Shown: positions 22,856 through 32,582, counted from the first letter of the stretch. The stretch: DNA of 58,690 bases from Candidatus Fermentibacterota bacterium (GCA_014728175.1 WJMA01000001.1:1-58690); one strand, 5' to 3'. The notes: a model not told the origin generated them from the sequence alone. Numbers and translations are program-made.

Positions 22856-25698
22856 CCGCTCTCGCCCTCCAATCGCTGCACCCGGGAATCGTTCTCCCGC
22901 TTCCACTTAATGCGGTCCTCGGGGGTAAGCCGGCAGAGCTCGCGGAAGCAGCAGTTGTAACACACGTTTTTCTCGGCGATCGGGGGGAAGAATCCCTCTT
23001 TCATCAGGCCGTCCAGCCTGGTCGCGGCCTCGGCGGCGGCCGGCAGCATCTCCTCGACCCGCCCGGCCTCGAACATCGGTTGGCGGTCGGAGGCCTGGTC
23101 GAGGTACAGGTATCCGGCGAGAACGGGCAGCTCCTCGGGAGCCAGGAGGACGAAGTAGAAGGGCAGCTGGAACATCTTTCCGGTAAGGACGTAATTCGCT
23201 ACCTTTTTTGTTCCCTTAGGTTTGCCGCTCTTGAAGTCTGCGACCACCAGACCCTCCGGTCCCCTGAAGAGCAGGTCTATCTTGCCTTTGAGCAACAGTT
23301 TACCCAAACGTCCCTCCCTGAGCTGCTCGACCTCCTTCAGTTTCCACTTCCGGGAGGCCAGGGAGTGCATGAACGCGTGGAGGGATCTGGAATGGAGCTC
23401 CACGAACCTCTCGGCCAGAGCCGCGTTACCCATCGTCTGGGCGACACCGGCCTCCTCGCAGACCTTCCGCAGAACGTCACGGACCTCATCCAGCCGCGCG
23501 GAGAAGCCGTGCCTGGAAAGCGCTCTCTCCAGGGCCTGGTGCATAAGGCTGCCCTTGACGGTGGGCTCCAACCGGCTGGTTATGCCCGGGCTGGGGCGCT
23601 CCCGGAGCCCCCAGACCCGCTCGGCCAGGTACTTGAAGGGGCAGCGTAGGTAACTCTCCAGGGCCGTGGCCGAGCACCTGGACGGTAGCTCTACCACCCC
23701 CTTTCCCAGGACTCCGTCGAACACCCCCAGGGGGGCTGGAGAGATCCTCTCGAACTCGGCGCTCAGGGCGTCGTATAGGAAGGGCCTTTGCAACGGAGGC
23801 TTTTTGGCCAGAGCCTGGCGGGCGGCGGTCTGGCCGGGATGGCATCCACCCAGAAGGGATTCGACCGGCCCCCCCGGAACGTGGACCTTCTCCAATCCTT
23901 GATGATCCGACAGGGGCTGAATGAACATCGACGGGTAGCACTCCTTGCCCTCGGAGGTCATCACCATGTGAACCAGGTCCGCGTGACGGGCGGTGGCTTC
24001 CATGCTCTGAAGAAACATGAATCCCTGCTCCCGGACGCCCATGGTCTCGCTAGGAAGCTGGAGCTTCCGCCGCAGCTCGGGAGGCAGCATGGGATCCTCC
24101 CGGGGAAGCTGGGGGAAGACCCCCTCCTCCAGATCCGTAAAGAGCACCGCGTCGAAAAGAGTGCCCCTGGCGGTTTCCGGGGAAAGAAGATGGAAGCCCT
24201 GGGGATCCGCCCTCCGAATCTCGACCCGGTCGTGGGACAGCTCCAGACGAAGCAGCGCGGCGAAGCCCTTTCGATCTACCTCCACCGGGGAGAGAAAGCG
24301 ATCCTCGGAGAGCATTCGATTCAGCAGGGCCACGGGCGTCTCATCGGACAGCCATCCCTCGACCCTTCTAGCCGTCAGCCGGGCGAAAGCGGACGGAGCA
24401 GCGGTATCGGGCAGATCGTCTGCCAGCTCGGCGAGAGCCGAAAGCAGCGAGTCGAAGCTCTCCAGACTTTTGCCGTTCGAGGCGGCCTCCTTCCAGGCGG
24501 CGAGCCCGCTTCTCACCCCGCTGGCGCTGACCAGCCCGTTGATGGTCTCCCGGTCGGGAGACAGCGACGGATTCAGGCAACCCGTTCTGACAATGGTCTG
24601 TAGGGCGGAGTAGTGGTAACCCTTCTCTTCGACTTCGATAACTGCGGCCAGAAGCTCACCCAGCGGAAACTCCGACAGGGGAACCGAAAGCTTCTCCGCC
24701 ACCGGAACGCCCTCGTGGTGGGCAAGCCGGCAGACGTTCCTCCGGGTCTCCTCCCTTCCCACCACCGCGATTGCTTCCAGGGGTACGAACTCCGAATCGC
24801 AAAGCTCCGATACGCGCTTCAGCACCGCCCTGACGGTGGCGGTCTCACCCTCCGTCGATACCACCCTCAGGCCTTCCGGAGGCGGGGGCAGCTTCTGGTC
24901 GTTGAGCATCGCGCCGGCGATGTCCATGAACGGTCCCTGCGACACCAGGGTATCGGTTCGGACCCTGTCGGAGGAGTGATTGCCCAGGAGCTCGGAGGTT
25001 CTTCTGTACAGCTCCTCCCATTTCGAGGCATCGCTCAGGGGGCTGAACCAGTAGCAGTCCGTAGACGTGGAGAGAAGCTTGCGCACGAACCTCCTCTGGC
25101 CCGGGTTGAGGTCGTAGAATCCGTAGAGGATCAGATTGTCGAAGGGTAGACCGGCTCCATCGTAGGAGTCGACCAGCCGGTCCGCGGCTCGGGGATAGAG
25201 CCGGTTTCTGGCCGACTCGTAGCCTTCGAACAGCTCGGCCACCGACCGGGCGACCGGGCCCGGATCGGTTTTCAGCATCATCGACGTCGTGTTGTAGGCC
25301 CGGCTGTCTATTCCCAGGTCCAGAAGCTTCTCGAAGAAGCGGCCCAGGGAGTGGGCGGCGGGAATGCTTCCAGAAAGCCCGGAGAAGGGTTCCCCCTCGG
25401 GCAGCTGCTTTATGGCCCGGAGAACCAGAAGAGCGCTGTCCGCATGGCTGACCCCTCTCTCCCGGTGTACCGGCCGGGCCAGCTTGGCGGCCAGCCTGGA
25501 AAGACCTGGAAAGAACTGGCAGCCGGCGAGGACCGGGGCATCATGGGTCAGAATCCGCTGTAGTCGCTCCAGGAGCGGCCTGCCGGTCGTCACCACCGCC
25601 GTGACGGCCGAAGGATCTTCGGCGAATTCGGACAGCAGCGCTACCAGCGACCCCTCCAGGGATCTGTAGTGCCCCTCTAAGACTTTAAGCAGCGGCAT
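22852..25698 (-). CDS. addB: AddB-type nuclease/helicase-like subunit
   Basis: The 948-residue partner of AddA has an N-terminal helicase-like portion whose Walker site is degenerate (VTTGRPLLERL). In the C-terminal PD-(D/E)xK nuclease (about 690-948), EGLVVADFKSGKPKG carries the Asp-x-Lys residues. The closing CYNCCFRELC, with Cys from about residue 917, would complete an AddB-like [4Fe-4S] cluster with an upstream Cys near CPFKYLAERVW (about 690). AddAB resects ends for RecA loading and recognises Chi sites. The genes overlap by 4 bp. The start is the ATG at 25698. No other repair gene is adjacent. Confidence 0.88.
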   Translation of the reverse strand: MPLLKVLEGHYRSLEGSLVALLSEFAEDPSAVTAVVTTGRPLLERLQRILTHDAPVLAGCQFFPGLSRLAAKLARPVHRERGVSHADSALLVLRAIKQLPEGEPFSGLSGSIPAAHSLGRFFEKLLDLGIDSRAYNTTSMMLKTDPGPVARSVAELFEGYESARNRLYPRAADRLVDSYDGAGLPFDNLILYGFYDLNPGQRRFVRKLLSTSTDCYWFSPLSDASKWEELYRRTSELLGNHSSDRVRTDTLVSQGPFMDIAGAMLNDQKLPPPPEGLRVVSTEGETATVRAVLKRVSELCDSEFVPLEAIAVVGREETRRNVCRLAHHEGVPVAEKLSVPLSEFPLGELLAAVIEVEEKGYHYSALQTIVRTGCLNPSLSPDRETINGLVSASGVRSGLAAWKEAASNGKSLESFDSLLSALAELADDLPDTAAPSAFARLTARRVEGWLSDETPVALLNRMLSEDRFLSPVEVDRKGFAALLRLELSHDRVEIRRADPQGFHLLSPETARGTLFDAVLFTDLEEGVFPQLPREDPMLPPELRRKLQLPSETMGVREQGFMFLQSMEATARHADLVHMVMTSEGKECYPSMFIQPLSDHQGLEKVHVPGGPVESLLGGCHPGQTAARQALAKKPPLQRPFLYDALSAEFERISPAPLGVFDGVLGKGVVELPSRCSATALESYLRCPFKYLAERVWGLRERPSPGITSRLEPTVKGSLMHQALERALSRHGFSARLDEVRDVLRKVCEEAGVAQTMGNAALAERFVELHSRSLHAFMHSLASRKWKLKEVEQLREGRLGKLLLKGKIDLLFRGPEGLVVADFKSGKPKGTKKVANYVLTGKMFQLPFYFVLLAPEELPVLAGYLYLDQASDRQPMFEAGRVEEMLPAAAEAATRLDGLMKEGFFPPIAEKNVCYNCCFRELCRLTPEDRIKWKRENDSRVQRLEGESG

Positions 25699-25982
25699 AG
25701 ACCTCCGTAACCTGCTTTTGGTTTCCGAAGCGAGAACGACGATGGCTAGAATAGGAGCTTACGGCACTTGCGCCGTCAACCTCGGGAATGCTTCTGTCTC
25801 CCTTGGGTGGTGGATGGCATTTCATCGGCCGGCGATTCGATGTATGATTCCGGTACATCACGCGAATCGAGCCGGTCTTCCCCGGGGGTATGCGGCGAGG
25901 AGGGAAGACGGGCTCCGGAATAACTCAAGGAACCGCGGCTCGAGGCCTTGTCTGGAAGGTCATCGGCACGAACAGGGGTACA
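25699..25982. other. Divergent intergenic region addB / Na-Pi cotransporter
   Basis: About 280 bp separate addB (minus) from the cotransporter (plus). A TATGAT -10-like hexamer lies near 25841 on the plus strand, with only a weak -35. The minus side has an AT-richer patch near 25743-25757 that could hold the addB promoter. The reading frame of the cotransporter stays open back to 25890, but the residues there (MRRGGKTGSG...) look unlike a membrane protein N-terminus. Confidence 0.35.
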
Positions 25983-27110
25983 TTGCGGGATCTCGGCGGT
26001 AACGGTCAGATCGGGGAAGAGCGGACGGGTCTGTCCAGGCGGGACGTGGCCTACAAGATCATGTTCTTCCTGCTCCTGGTCTATCTCTTCCTGGTCAGCA
26101 TACGGTTGATGGGCTGCTCCTTCAAGCTCTTCGGCGCCGATTTCGCCGAGACCCTCATCGCCCAGACCACGAATCCCGTAAAGGGCCTGCTGGTGGGCAT
26201 ACTGGCCACTTCCATAGTCCAGAGTTCGTCCTGCACCACCTCCATAGTGGTGGGTTTCGTGGCCAGCGGCAGCCTGACCATACAGAACGCCGTGCCCATA
26301 GTTATGGGCGCGAACATCGGGACCACCATTACCAACACCGTCGTCTCCCTCGGCCACGTGCACAGGCGCAGCGAGTTTACCCATGCCTTCGCCGGAGCGA
26401 CGGTGCACGATTTCTTCAACCTGTTGGCCGTGGTGATACTGCTTCCGCTGCAGGTGAAGTTCTCGCTCTTGGAGCGCATCTCCTCGTTCCTGACCAAGGC
26501 CTTCGTCAACGTGGGAGGCATAGAGCTGCTCAACCCCGTGAAGCTGGTTACCGGCCCCGTGGTGGGTTTTCTTCGAGTCGTGGCCCTGGGCCAGCCCGTA
26601 GGGATGCTGATCATCGCCCTTCTTCTGCTGTTCGTTTCGCTCCGGGTCATCACCAGGTTGATGAGGGGGCTGGTCGCAACCCAGGCCGAGAAAAGGATCA
26701 ACGAGTACATCTTCGACCGGCCGGTTCGGGCGTTTCTGATGGGAGGCTCGCTGACGGCGGTCATCCAGAGCAGCTCGGTGGCCACCTCGCTGGCCGTACC
26801 TCTGGTGGGGGCCCGGATAATATCCGTGGAGAAGATCTTTCCCTACACCCTGGGGACCAACATAGGAACCACGTTCACAGCCATACTGGCTTCCCTGGCC
26901 ACCGCGAACCCGCTGGCCATAACCATCGCCCTTACCCATCTGGTGTTCAATGTGCTGGGCATATGCATCCTCTACCCGTTCCGGTTCGTACCCATAGGGC
27001 TGGCCAAAGAGTTGGGTAACCAGGTGGCAAGAAACAGAATACTGGCCATTGTCTACATTGGCGTAATGTTTTATCTAGTACCCCTGGTTCTGATGTTCGT
27101 CTGGAGGTAA
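25983..27110 (+). CDS. Na+/phosphate cotransporter (NptA/PNaS family)
   Basis: The integral inner-membrane protein of about 375 residues has two inverted halves, each with the family QSSS motif: ATSIVQSSSCTTSIVVGF and AVIQSSSVATSLAVP. Each is followed by a GAN(I)GTT-type block (VMGANIGTTITN, TLGTNIGTTFTA). These mark the NaPi-II/YjbB family, which moves phosphate with sodium; bacterial members can import or export Pi. A fused C-terminal PhoU domain, common in this family, is absent; instead a PhoU-like protein is encoded next, 4 bp downstream. The start is uncertain: TTG 25983 follows AGGGG closely, ATG 25890 gives a longer doubtful N-terminus, and ATG 26061 lacks a ribosome site. Confidence 0.85.
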   Translation: MRDLGGNGQIGEERTGLSRRDVAYKIMFFLLLVYLFLVSIRLMGCSFKLFGADFAETLIAQTTNPVKGLLVGILATSIVQSSSCTTSIVVGFVASGSLTIQNAVPIVMGANIGTTITNTVVSLGHVHRRSEFTHAFAGATVHDFFNLLAVVILLPLQVKFSLLERISSFLTKAFVNVGGIELLNPVKLVTGPVVGFLRVVALGQPVGMLIIALLLLFVSLRVITRLMRGLVATQAEKRINEYIFDRPVRAFLMGGSLTAVIQSSSVATSLAVPLVGARIISVEKIFPYTLGTNIGTTFTAILASLATANPLAITIALTHLVFNVLGICILYPFRFVPIGLAKELGNQVARNRILAIVYIGVMFYLVPLVLMFVWR

Positions 27111-27113
27111 GCA

Positions 27114-27767
27114 TTGTTCAAACGACTGTTCTCCTGGTGGCAGGAGGACGTTCTTCTCAAGGAATCGCTGGATGAGAGCGCGTCGGCCATAGACAAGGCC
27201 AGCGAGATGTTCTCCTTCGCCATGGAGGTGGTGACGAACTATCCGGATGAGGAAGCCAACGTCTACGCCATGGACAGGGAGCTCAACCAGACGCAGGTGG
27301 ACATTCGCAAGAAGGTCCTGGAGCATCTGGCCATAAACCCCAACCAGGACGTGACGGCCTCCCTGGTGCTTATCTCCATTATCATCGACATCGAGCGGGT
27401 GGGGGACCTGGCCAAGAACATCACCGAGCTGACCCAGATAGCAAGGGGGAAGCTGATCAACCCCACGTACGATACGGTCGTGGCGGAGATAAGAAAGAAA
27501 ATAGAGGCTTCCACGGTGACCACCAGAAAAGCCTTCGCGGACGCGGACCCGGAGAAGGCCAAGCAGGTTATGTCCGTTTACACCTGGATTAGCAACACCT
27601 GCGACGCTCATCTGCAGACCATAGCGGGCGACCAGGACCTGGAGGTACGCACGGCCGTGGCCTACTGCCTGCTCTTCAGGTACTTCAAGAGAATAAGCCT
27701 TCACCTGAGGAACATCGCATCCAGCGTTGTGAACCCTTTTCACAAACTGGGCTACAAGCCGGAGTAA
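27114..27767 (+). CDS. PhoU-domain protein paired with the Na/Pi cotransporter
   Basis: The 217-residue all-helical protein has two PhoU-type three-helix bundles. The conserved acidic metal-binding segments are visible as VYAMDRELNQTQVDIRKKV and IIIDIERVGDLAKNITEL in the first half, and the repeat around FRYFKRISLHLRNIASSVV in the second. PhoU proteins restrain phosphate uptake and signal Pi status to PhoR. The gene starts at TTG 27114 after a clear GGAGGT. It lies 4 bp after the cotransporter stop, which suggests a split version of the usual NptA-PhoU fusion. It may tune the transporter directly, since a phoB-phoR pair is present near 55000. Confidence 0.88.
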   Translation: MFKRLFSWWQEDVLLKESLDESASAIDKASEMFSFAMEVVTNYPDEEANVYAMDRELNQTQVDIRKKVLEHLAINPNQDVTASLVLISIIIDIERVGDLAKNITELTQIARGKLINPTYDTVVAEIRKKIEASTVTTRKAFADADPEKAKQVMSVYTWISNTCDAHLQTIAGDQDLEVRTAVAYCLLFRYFKRISLHLRNIASSVVNPFHKLGYKPE

Positions 27768-27796
27768 CCCGAGATCCCGTCGGGAACGGAGAGCGA

Positions 27797-30427
27797 ATCA
27801 TCAAACCGATAGCCTACCTCAGTGTCTTGATTCTGACCACGGTGGCCATGGCCGGTACCCTGGGTACCATGGCGGGCACGGTAACCGATGAGTCCGGCGA
27901 GCCGGTGGTGGGAGCCAGCGTGATCATAGAGGGGACTCCCTACGGCAGCATGACCGACGAGAACGGTGAGTACTACATCCCCCGGCTCAGCGCGGGAAGC
28001 TACACCGTAACCGCCAGGCTGGTGGGCATGGCTCCGGTGACCAAGGAAGGGGTGACCATAGTCGCCGACCAACTGACCAGGATCGATTTCACCCTGCGGG
28101 AGGCGGCGGCGGGACACACGGTGATCGAGGTCAAGGATCAGCGCAGCGTTATACTGCACGACGTGCCCGCCACCATCCATGTGCTAGACCGGGAAGAGAT
28201 AGGCCTGATGCCCGTCTCGGGGGTTCTGGACGCGGTTCGTCACCAGCCGGGCATAGTCTTCAGAAGGGGTGCCATCCATGTGAGGGGAGGGCGCCCGGGA
28301 GAGGTGGCCTTCCTGCTGGACGGGATTCCCATGAGGTCGCCGATCGAGAACACCTTCGCTTCCTCGGTTCCCATGTCCGCGCTGTCGGAGATGTCGGTGA
28401 CCACCGGTGGGCTGGGAGCGGAGTATGGCAACGCCATGTCGGGCATAGTCAACATGGTGACCAGGGAGGGCGGCCCCACCTACGAGGCCGAGCTGCACCT
28501 CAAGGGCGGGGATATGACCGAGATCGGCTGGGAGGACGTGGCCCGGAACTACACCGAGCCATCGGAGAACGACGATTTCCGATCCCAGTGCGCCAACGTA
28601 GAGGCCACCCTGGGTGGCCCGGAACCCATGACCGAGTACCTCCTGCCGGCGATGGGGATCAACGTGCCCTGGAACGCCCGGTTCTTCGGGGCCCTCGGTT
28701 GGCTCCGAAGCGGAAGGAACCTCACCGACAGCCGGGGCAGCTGGGAGAACAACTGGCAGAACGGACTGACCGGATCGATGAAGGTTACCGCCAGGCTGTC
28801 GGAAGGCACCAAGCTGTCGTTCCTGGGCCATTACTTCTACCGGCAGAACGGCTGGGACGAATGGGCCTGGTCCAGGTACGACGAGCCCATCTACATAGAA
28901 GGCGTTCCCTACCTGGGAGGGGATCTGGACTACGCGCTTCCCATAAGATTCAGGGAGGACTGGGGTTACACCCTGATGTTGACCCAGATGGTGGGCGACG
29001 AGAGCTACGTGGACCTGAAGCTCAACCGGAACATTTTCGCCAACTGGCGCCGGATACGCTCGGAGGCCGGAGGCTACCAGGGCGGCGATCTCACCCCTCC
29101 CGACTGGTACAGCGGCTACCATCCGGAGGACAGGGTGTCCGACTCACTGGGCTTCTACCATGCCGGGGTGCATCCGGACGTGTGGCTGGAGTCGATGAGC
29201 AAGGTGGTCAACGGGCGTTTCGACCTGGTAACCCGCTTCGGGGACGGGTTGGAGCTGCAGACCGGTCTGGAGGGCCGCTACTACGACATTTACGATTACA
29301 GCGTGCACGTGGAGAGCTCCCAGGACAAGTACGTCAGCCTGTGGAACGCCTATCCCCACGCGGGAGGGGCCTACGTACAGGGCACCTCGAGGTTCACCGG
29401 GGGGCTGGTGCTGAACAGCGGGCTCAGGTTCGACTACTTCGACCCCAATACCCAGAAGCTCTCCCTGGACGAAGGCACCCTGACGGACATACCCGCCAAG
29501 TACCAGGTCAGTCCCCGGATAGGGATGACCCATCCCATATCCACCCACGACGTCTTCTTCGCCACCTACGGCCACTACTTCCAGATGCCCAACCTCAACC
29601 AGTTGTTCTTCGGGACCGACTACAACCCCTCCGGACCAAACTCCATACTGGGCAACCCAGACCTGGAGGCGGAGCAGACCATATCCTACGAGCTGGGGCT
29701 GAGACATCTGTTCGCCGAGCTGACCTCGGTGGCTGTCTCCGCGTTCTACAAAGACATAACCGGGCTGGTGAGGACGTCCGAGCAGTACAGCGAGACCTAC
29801 GACTACATCTACATCTACGACAACGACGACAGCCACGGCACGGTCAGAGGCATGGAGGTAAAGCTTCTGCAGCTTCCCGGCTCGTGGATATCGGGCAGTC
29901 TGGGCTACACCTACTCCATAGCCAAGGGCAGGTACTCCACGCCCACCGAGCAGTGGGAGTACGCGACCGAGGGCTTGATAATCCCACCCCGGGAGGACAA
30001 CTACCTGGACTGGGACCAGACCCACACCGCCGACCTCAACCTCACCCTGTCGATGCCCTACGGCGGCGGACCCTCCCTTGCCGGGTGGCGCTTCCTGGAG
30101 GGCGGCAAGCTGACCGTGGACTGGTGCTACGGAAGCGGCTTCCCCTACAGCCCTCCACTGGGGGAGTCGGAGCAGCCCCGGGTGAACACCGAGCGCTACC
30201 CGTGGACCATGCGGACCGACGTCGTGGCATCCAAGAGCATACCGGTGGGACCGGTGGACCTGAGGGCGGGGGTCACCGTGTACAACCTGTTCGACCGGAG
30301 GAATGTCAGCCGGATACTCGACACCGGCCACTACCTGAGCACCGGGGAGCCCGGAGGGCCCACCGGCAACCCGGGGGCCTGGTCCTCGGCCCGGCATTTT
30401 CTGGCCAGGCTGGACGTGATCTGGTGA
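27797..30427 (+). CDS. TonB-dependent outer-membrane receptor; probable ATC start
   Basis: The roughly 876-residue receptor has a carboxypeptidase-regulatory-like domain (GTVTDESGEPVVGASV), a plug domain (about 120-235; HVRGGRPGEVAFLLDGIP, GGLGAEYGNAMSGIVNM) and a 22-strand-type barrel that ends in an aromatic residue (ARLDVIW). The nearest usual start codon is TTG at 27827, which leaves only 8 residues before the AMAG cleavage site and has no ribosome site. Reading upstream in frame gives IIKPIAYLSVLILTTVAMAG, a complete signal peptide. It starts at ATC codons (27797 or 27800) behind GGAGAG (27788-27793). So either ATC is the initiator or there is a base error at the start. The substrate is unknown. 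A propeller lipoprotein overlaps its end, and phosphate genes precede it. Confidence 0.85.
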   Translation: MIKPIAYLSVLILTTVAMAGTLGTMAGTVTDESGEPVVGASVIIEGTPYGSMTDENGEYYIPRLSAGSYTVTARLVGMAPVTKEGVTIVADQLTRIDFTLREAAAGHTVIEVKDQRSVILHDVPATIHVLDREEIGLMPVSGVLDAVRHQPGIVFRRGAIHVRGGRPGEVAFLLDGIPMRSPIENTFASSVPMSALSEMSVTTGGLGAEYGNAMSGIVNMVTREGGPTYEAELHLKGGDMTEIGWEDVARNYTEPSENDDFRSQCANVEATLGGPEPMTEYLLPAMGINVPWNARFFGALGWLRSGRNLTDSRGSWENNWQNGLTGSMKVTARLSEGTKLSFLGHYFYRQNGWDEWAWSRYDEPIYIEGVPYLGGDLDYALPIRFREDWGYTLMLTQMVGDESYVDLKLNRNIFANWRRIRSEAGGYQGGDLTPPDWYSGYHPEDRVSDSLGFYHAGVHPDVWLESMSKVVNGRFDLVTRFGDGLELQTGLEGRYYDIYDYSVHVESSQDKYVSLWNAYPHAGGAYVQGTSRFTGGLVLNSGLRFDYFDPNTQKLSLDEGTLTDIPAKYQVSPRIGMTHPISTHDVFFATYGHYFQMPNLNQLFFGTDYNPSGPNSILGNPDLEAEQTISYELGLRHLFAELTSVAVSAFYKDITGLVRTSEQYSETYDYIYIYDNDDSHGTVRGMEVKLLQLPGSWISGSLGYTYSIAKGRYSTPTEQWEYATEGLIIPPREDNYLDWDQTHTADLNLTLSMPYGGGPSLAGWRFLEGGKLTVDWCYGSGFPYSPPLGESEQPRVNTERYPWTMRTDVVASKSIPVGPVDLRAGVTVYNLFDRRNVSRILDTGHYLSTGEPGGPTGNPGAWSSARHFLARLDVIW

Positions 30428-31419
30428 GGGCGCGGCTGGGCCTGCTCTGCGCCGTGCTGGCCGTTTCAGCCTGCCACAGCATTACCGAGTACGAGACCGG
30501 GGGCGAGGGCCAGGTGGCGATGATCGACATATCCGAACTCTCCGTGGAGAGCACCATGGGAGGTTTGGAGGGGGCGAGGTCGCTCTGCTCGATAGACTAC
30601 GACGAGTTCCTGGTGGCATCGTCTTCCGGCAGGCTGTACAGGGTCAACTCCGAGACGATGTCCGTGGACACCTCCTACCGGGTGGGCTCCAGTGGTCTGG
30701 GCGGTGGCTACAGACGAATGTCCAGGGTCCCCGGAGGCAGAAGGGTTTACCTGATAGACGCCGGGGGGAAGATCCTGGACATAAATCTTTACGGGAACGA
30801 GGTGGTGGACCAGTTCGAGGTGGGTCCGGCTCCGGCGGACATGTGCTCGTCGGTCAGCGGGCTTATGAGGGTCTACGTGGTGGACGGCTCGGACGACAAG
30901 GTCCGGGAGATAGACACCGAGGACAACCGGCTGGTCAGGGAGCGGGAGCTCAGGTACCGCCCCGTGGGGATTGCCGGCTTCGATGGTGGTCACGACTACC
31001 TGGGCATAGTCTCCTCGGAGAGCTCGGGCAGCTACGAGATGTTCGACACCCAGGACATGTACGGCTGCCGTATCTATACCGGAAGCCCCTGTGAAGAGGT
31101 GGCGATCCTGCCGGACAGCCTACTATCATGCGTCATCCAACCCCACTGGGGCTCGCCCGCGGGAACGGCCCTGATGGCAAGCGGCTACTTTCCCCTTATC
31201 GAGGCCACCCTGGAGATGCCCGGTAACCCGACGTGCGTCTGCGTGCATCCGGAGGGAAAGTACTTCTTCGTGGCCTGTGCCTCGGACGGGGGAACGGTGG
31301 TGGCGGTGATAGACCCCCTTACCCTGGACGTTATCAAGGGAATCGCGGTGGACGGTTACCCGTGGGACGTCACCACCCATCGAAGCGGGCAGTACCTGCT
31401 GGTTCTCACCGACCTCTAG
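30424..31419 (+). CDS. Beta-propeller (YncE-like) lipoprotein
   Basis: The 331-residue protein starts at GTG 30424, overlapping the TonB receptor stop (GTGA). The signal sequence ends in a lipobox AVSAC with Cys17 as the lipid-bearing residue. The rest forms repeats of about 40 residues with phrases such as GRLYRVNSETMSVD, MRVYVVDGSDDKVREIDTEDN and GGTVVAVIDPLTLDVIKG, typical of YncE/7-bladed propellers. The family often sits with TonB receptors and may act as a surface ligand-binding partner. It is convergent with the S41 gene and overlaps its 3' end by 14 bp. No catalytic residues are evident. Confidence 0.78.
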   Translation: MRARLGLLCAVLAVSACHSITEYETGGEGQVAMIDISELSVESTMGGLEGARSLCSIDYDEFLVASSSGRLYRVNSETMSVDTSYRVGSSGLGGGYRRMSRVPGGRRVYLIDAGGKILDINLYGNEVVDQFEVGPAPADMCSSVSGLMRVYVVDGSDDKVREIDTEDNRLVRERELRYRPVGIAGFDGGHDYLGIVSSESSGSYEMFDTQDMYGCRIYTGSPCEEVAILPDSLLSCVIQPHWGSPAGTALMASGYFPLIEATLEMPGNPTCVCVHPEGKYFFVACASDGGTVVAVIDPLTLDVIKGIAVDGYPWDVTTHRSGQYLLVLTDL

Positions 31420-32467
31420 CCTGCTCGCCCGCCCACTGCAGGGCGTAATCCAGCACCGGGTCCACCCCGGCCTCGAAGTCCTCCTCCGTAGCCTGTACGA
31501 AGATGTGGGGCGGCACGCCCACTCCCTGTACCCAGGAGGTGTCGGAGGCGGTGGCTATGGTCCAGTCCGGGGTCCAGTAGTAGACGTAGTCGCCCAGCTG
31601 GTGCATCGACTCGCCGGATAGCTCGTTGACCTGGCCCCTGGTGGTGTCGCCGATGATGGTCACCTGAGGCATCTGGTCCATCATGCAGGCGAAGGCCTCG
31701 GCCGTGCTCTGGCACCGCTCGCCCACCAGCAACGCCACCGGCCTTTCCCAGGCCTTGTAGTACCGCTCGACCTTGTACGCCCGGGGCGGGGAAAGGTCGT
31801 CGTGCTCCGGACCTTCACGGTAGATCTTGTAAAAGCCGGTTACATGATCGGTGCAGAACTCCCTGGCCCCGAACTTGGCCGCGGTGATGTCCCCGCCGTC
31901 GTTCATCCGGATGTCGAAGATCGCGGCGGGAGCGTTGGGAAACCGGTCCAGGAAGTCGTCCAGGTCGCCTATGTAGTAAGAATCGTCCCAGTAGGTGAAC
32001 ATCACGTAGGGAATGGAGTCGCCCAGGGCGCAGCCGCCCCATACCTCGTCGACCACCCAGAAGCTGTCCGGCTCGACCAGGTAGTTGTTCCACAGAACGC
32101 CCATGTCGTAGTTCTGGTGGTAGGCAATGGAGCAGGGATAGTGGTAACCTCCGGAGGGCTCGTAGAGGTAGATGTGCCCGTCCTCCAGGGGCGAGAGCAT
32201 CTCGGTGAGGACCGAAACCAGGCCGCCCCGGCAGGTAACCGTGTCGGCCATCTCGCTGTACCTGGAGTAGGAAGCCTCCCAGTCGACGTCGACGAAGATG
32301 AAGCCGATGTACTCCCGGTCGAACGTCTCCCAGAGCAGCTCGAATTGCGAGCGGTACCGGTTGGGCTCGGTGAAGTCTACCGGGTCGTCCAGGCAGCAGC
32401 ACTGAGCCAGAATGATCGCCACCGCCAGGGTCGGCCAGCTTCTGGAAAGAATGCCGGAGCGTCCCAT
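31406..32467 (-). CDS. S41-family peptidase lipoprotein
   Basis: The protein of about 353 residues has a lipobox LAQC (Cys23, in AIILAQCCCLDD). An N-terminal helical/PDZ-poor region precedes the C-terminal-processing-peptidase domain. The catalytic Ser254 and Glu257 lie in RCQSTAEAFACMM, preceded by FDIRMNDGG, the usual S41 signature (AxIxDxRxNxGG). It should cleave proteins or tails in the periplasm or at the outer membrane. Start ATG 32467 has AGGAG at 9 nt; a longer frame to 32500 (MVFLKTRSW) lacks one. The 3' end overlaps the propeller lipoprotein convergently, and it is divergent from the SppA-like gene. Confidence 0.86.
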   Translation of the reverse strand: MGRSGILSRSWPTLAVAIILAQCCCLDDPVDFTEPNRYRSQFELLWETFDREYIGFIFVDVDWEASYSRYSEMADTVTCRGGLVSVLTEMLSPLEDGHIYLYEPSGGYHYPCSIAYHQNYDMGVLWNNYLVEPDSFWVVDEVWGGCALGDSIPYVMFTYWDDSYYIGDLDDFLDRFPNAPAAIFDIRMNDGGDITAAKFGAREFCTDHVTGFYKIYREGPEHDDLSPPRAYKVERYYKAWERPVALLVGERCQSTAEAFACMMDQMPQVTIIGDTTRGQVNELSGESMHQLGDYVYYWTPDWTIATASDTSWVQGVGVPPHIFVQATEEDFEAGVDPVLDYALQWAGEQARGR

Positions 32468-32576
32468 CGTCGACCAACTCCTGGTTTTTAGGAACACCAT
32501 CTTAAACCGAACCGTAGATAATCGTCCCCGCCTTCGGTGTCGACGGGGCGAGTGAGTTGGGCCGGGAAAGATTTCG

Positions 32577-32582
32577 TATAAT
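32577..32582 (+). promoter_or_regulatory. -10 box (TATAAT) for the SppA-like gene
   Basis: A perfect TATAAT lies 51 bp before the ATG at 32633. The hexamer 16-17 bp upstream (GTTGGG/AGTTGG) is a weak -35, so the promoter may depend on an activator. GGAGGAG provides the ribosome site. Confidence 0.5.
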
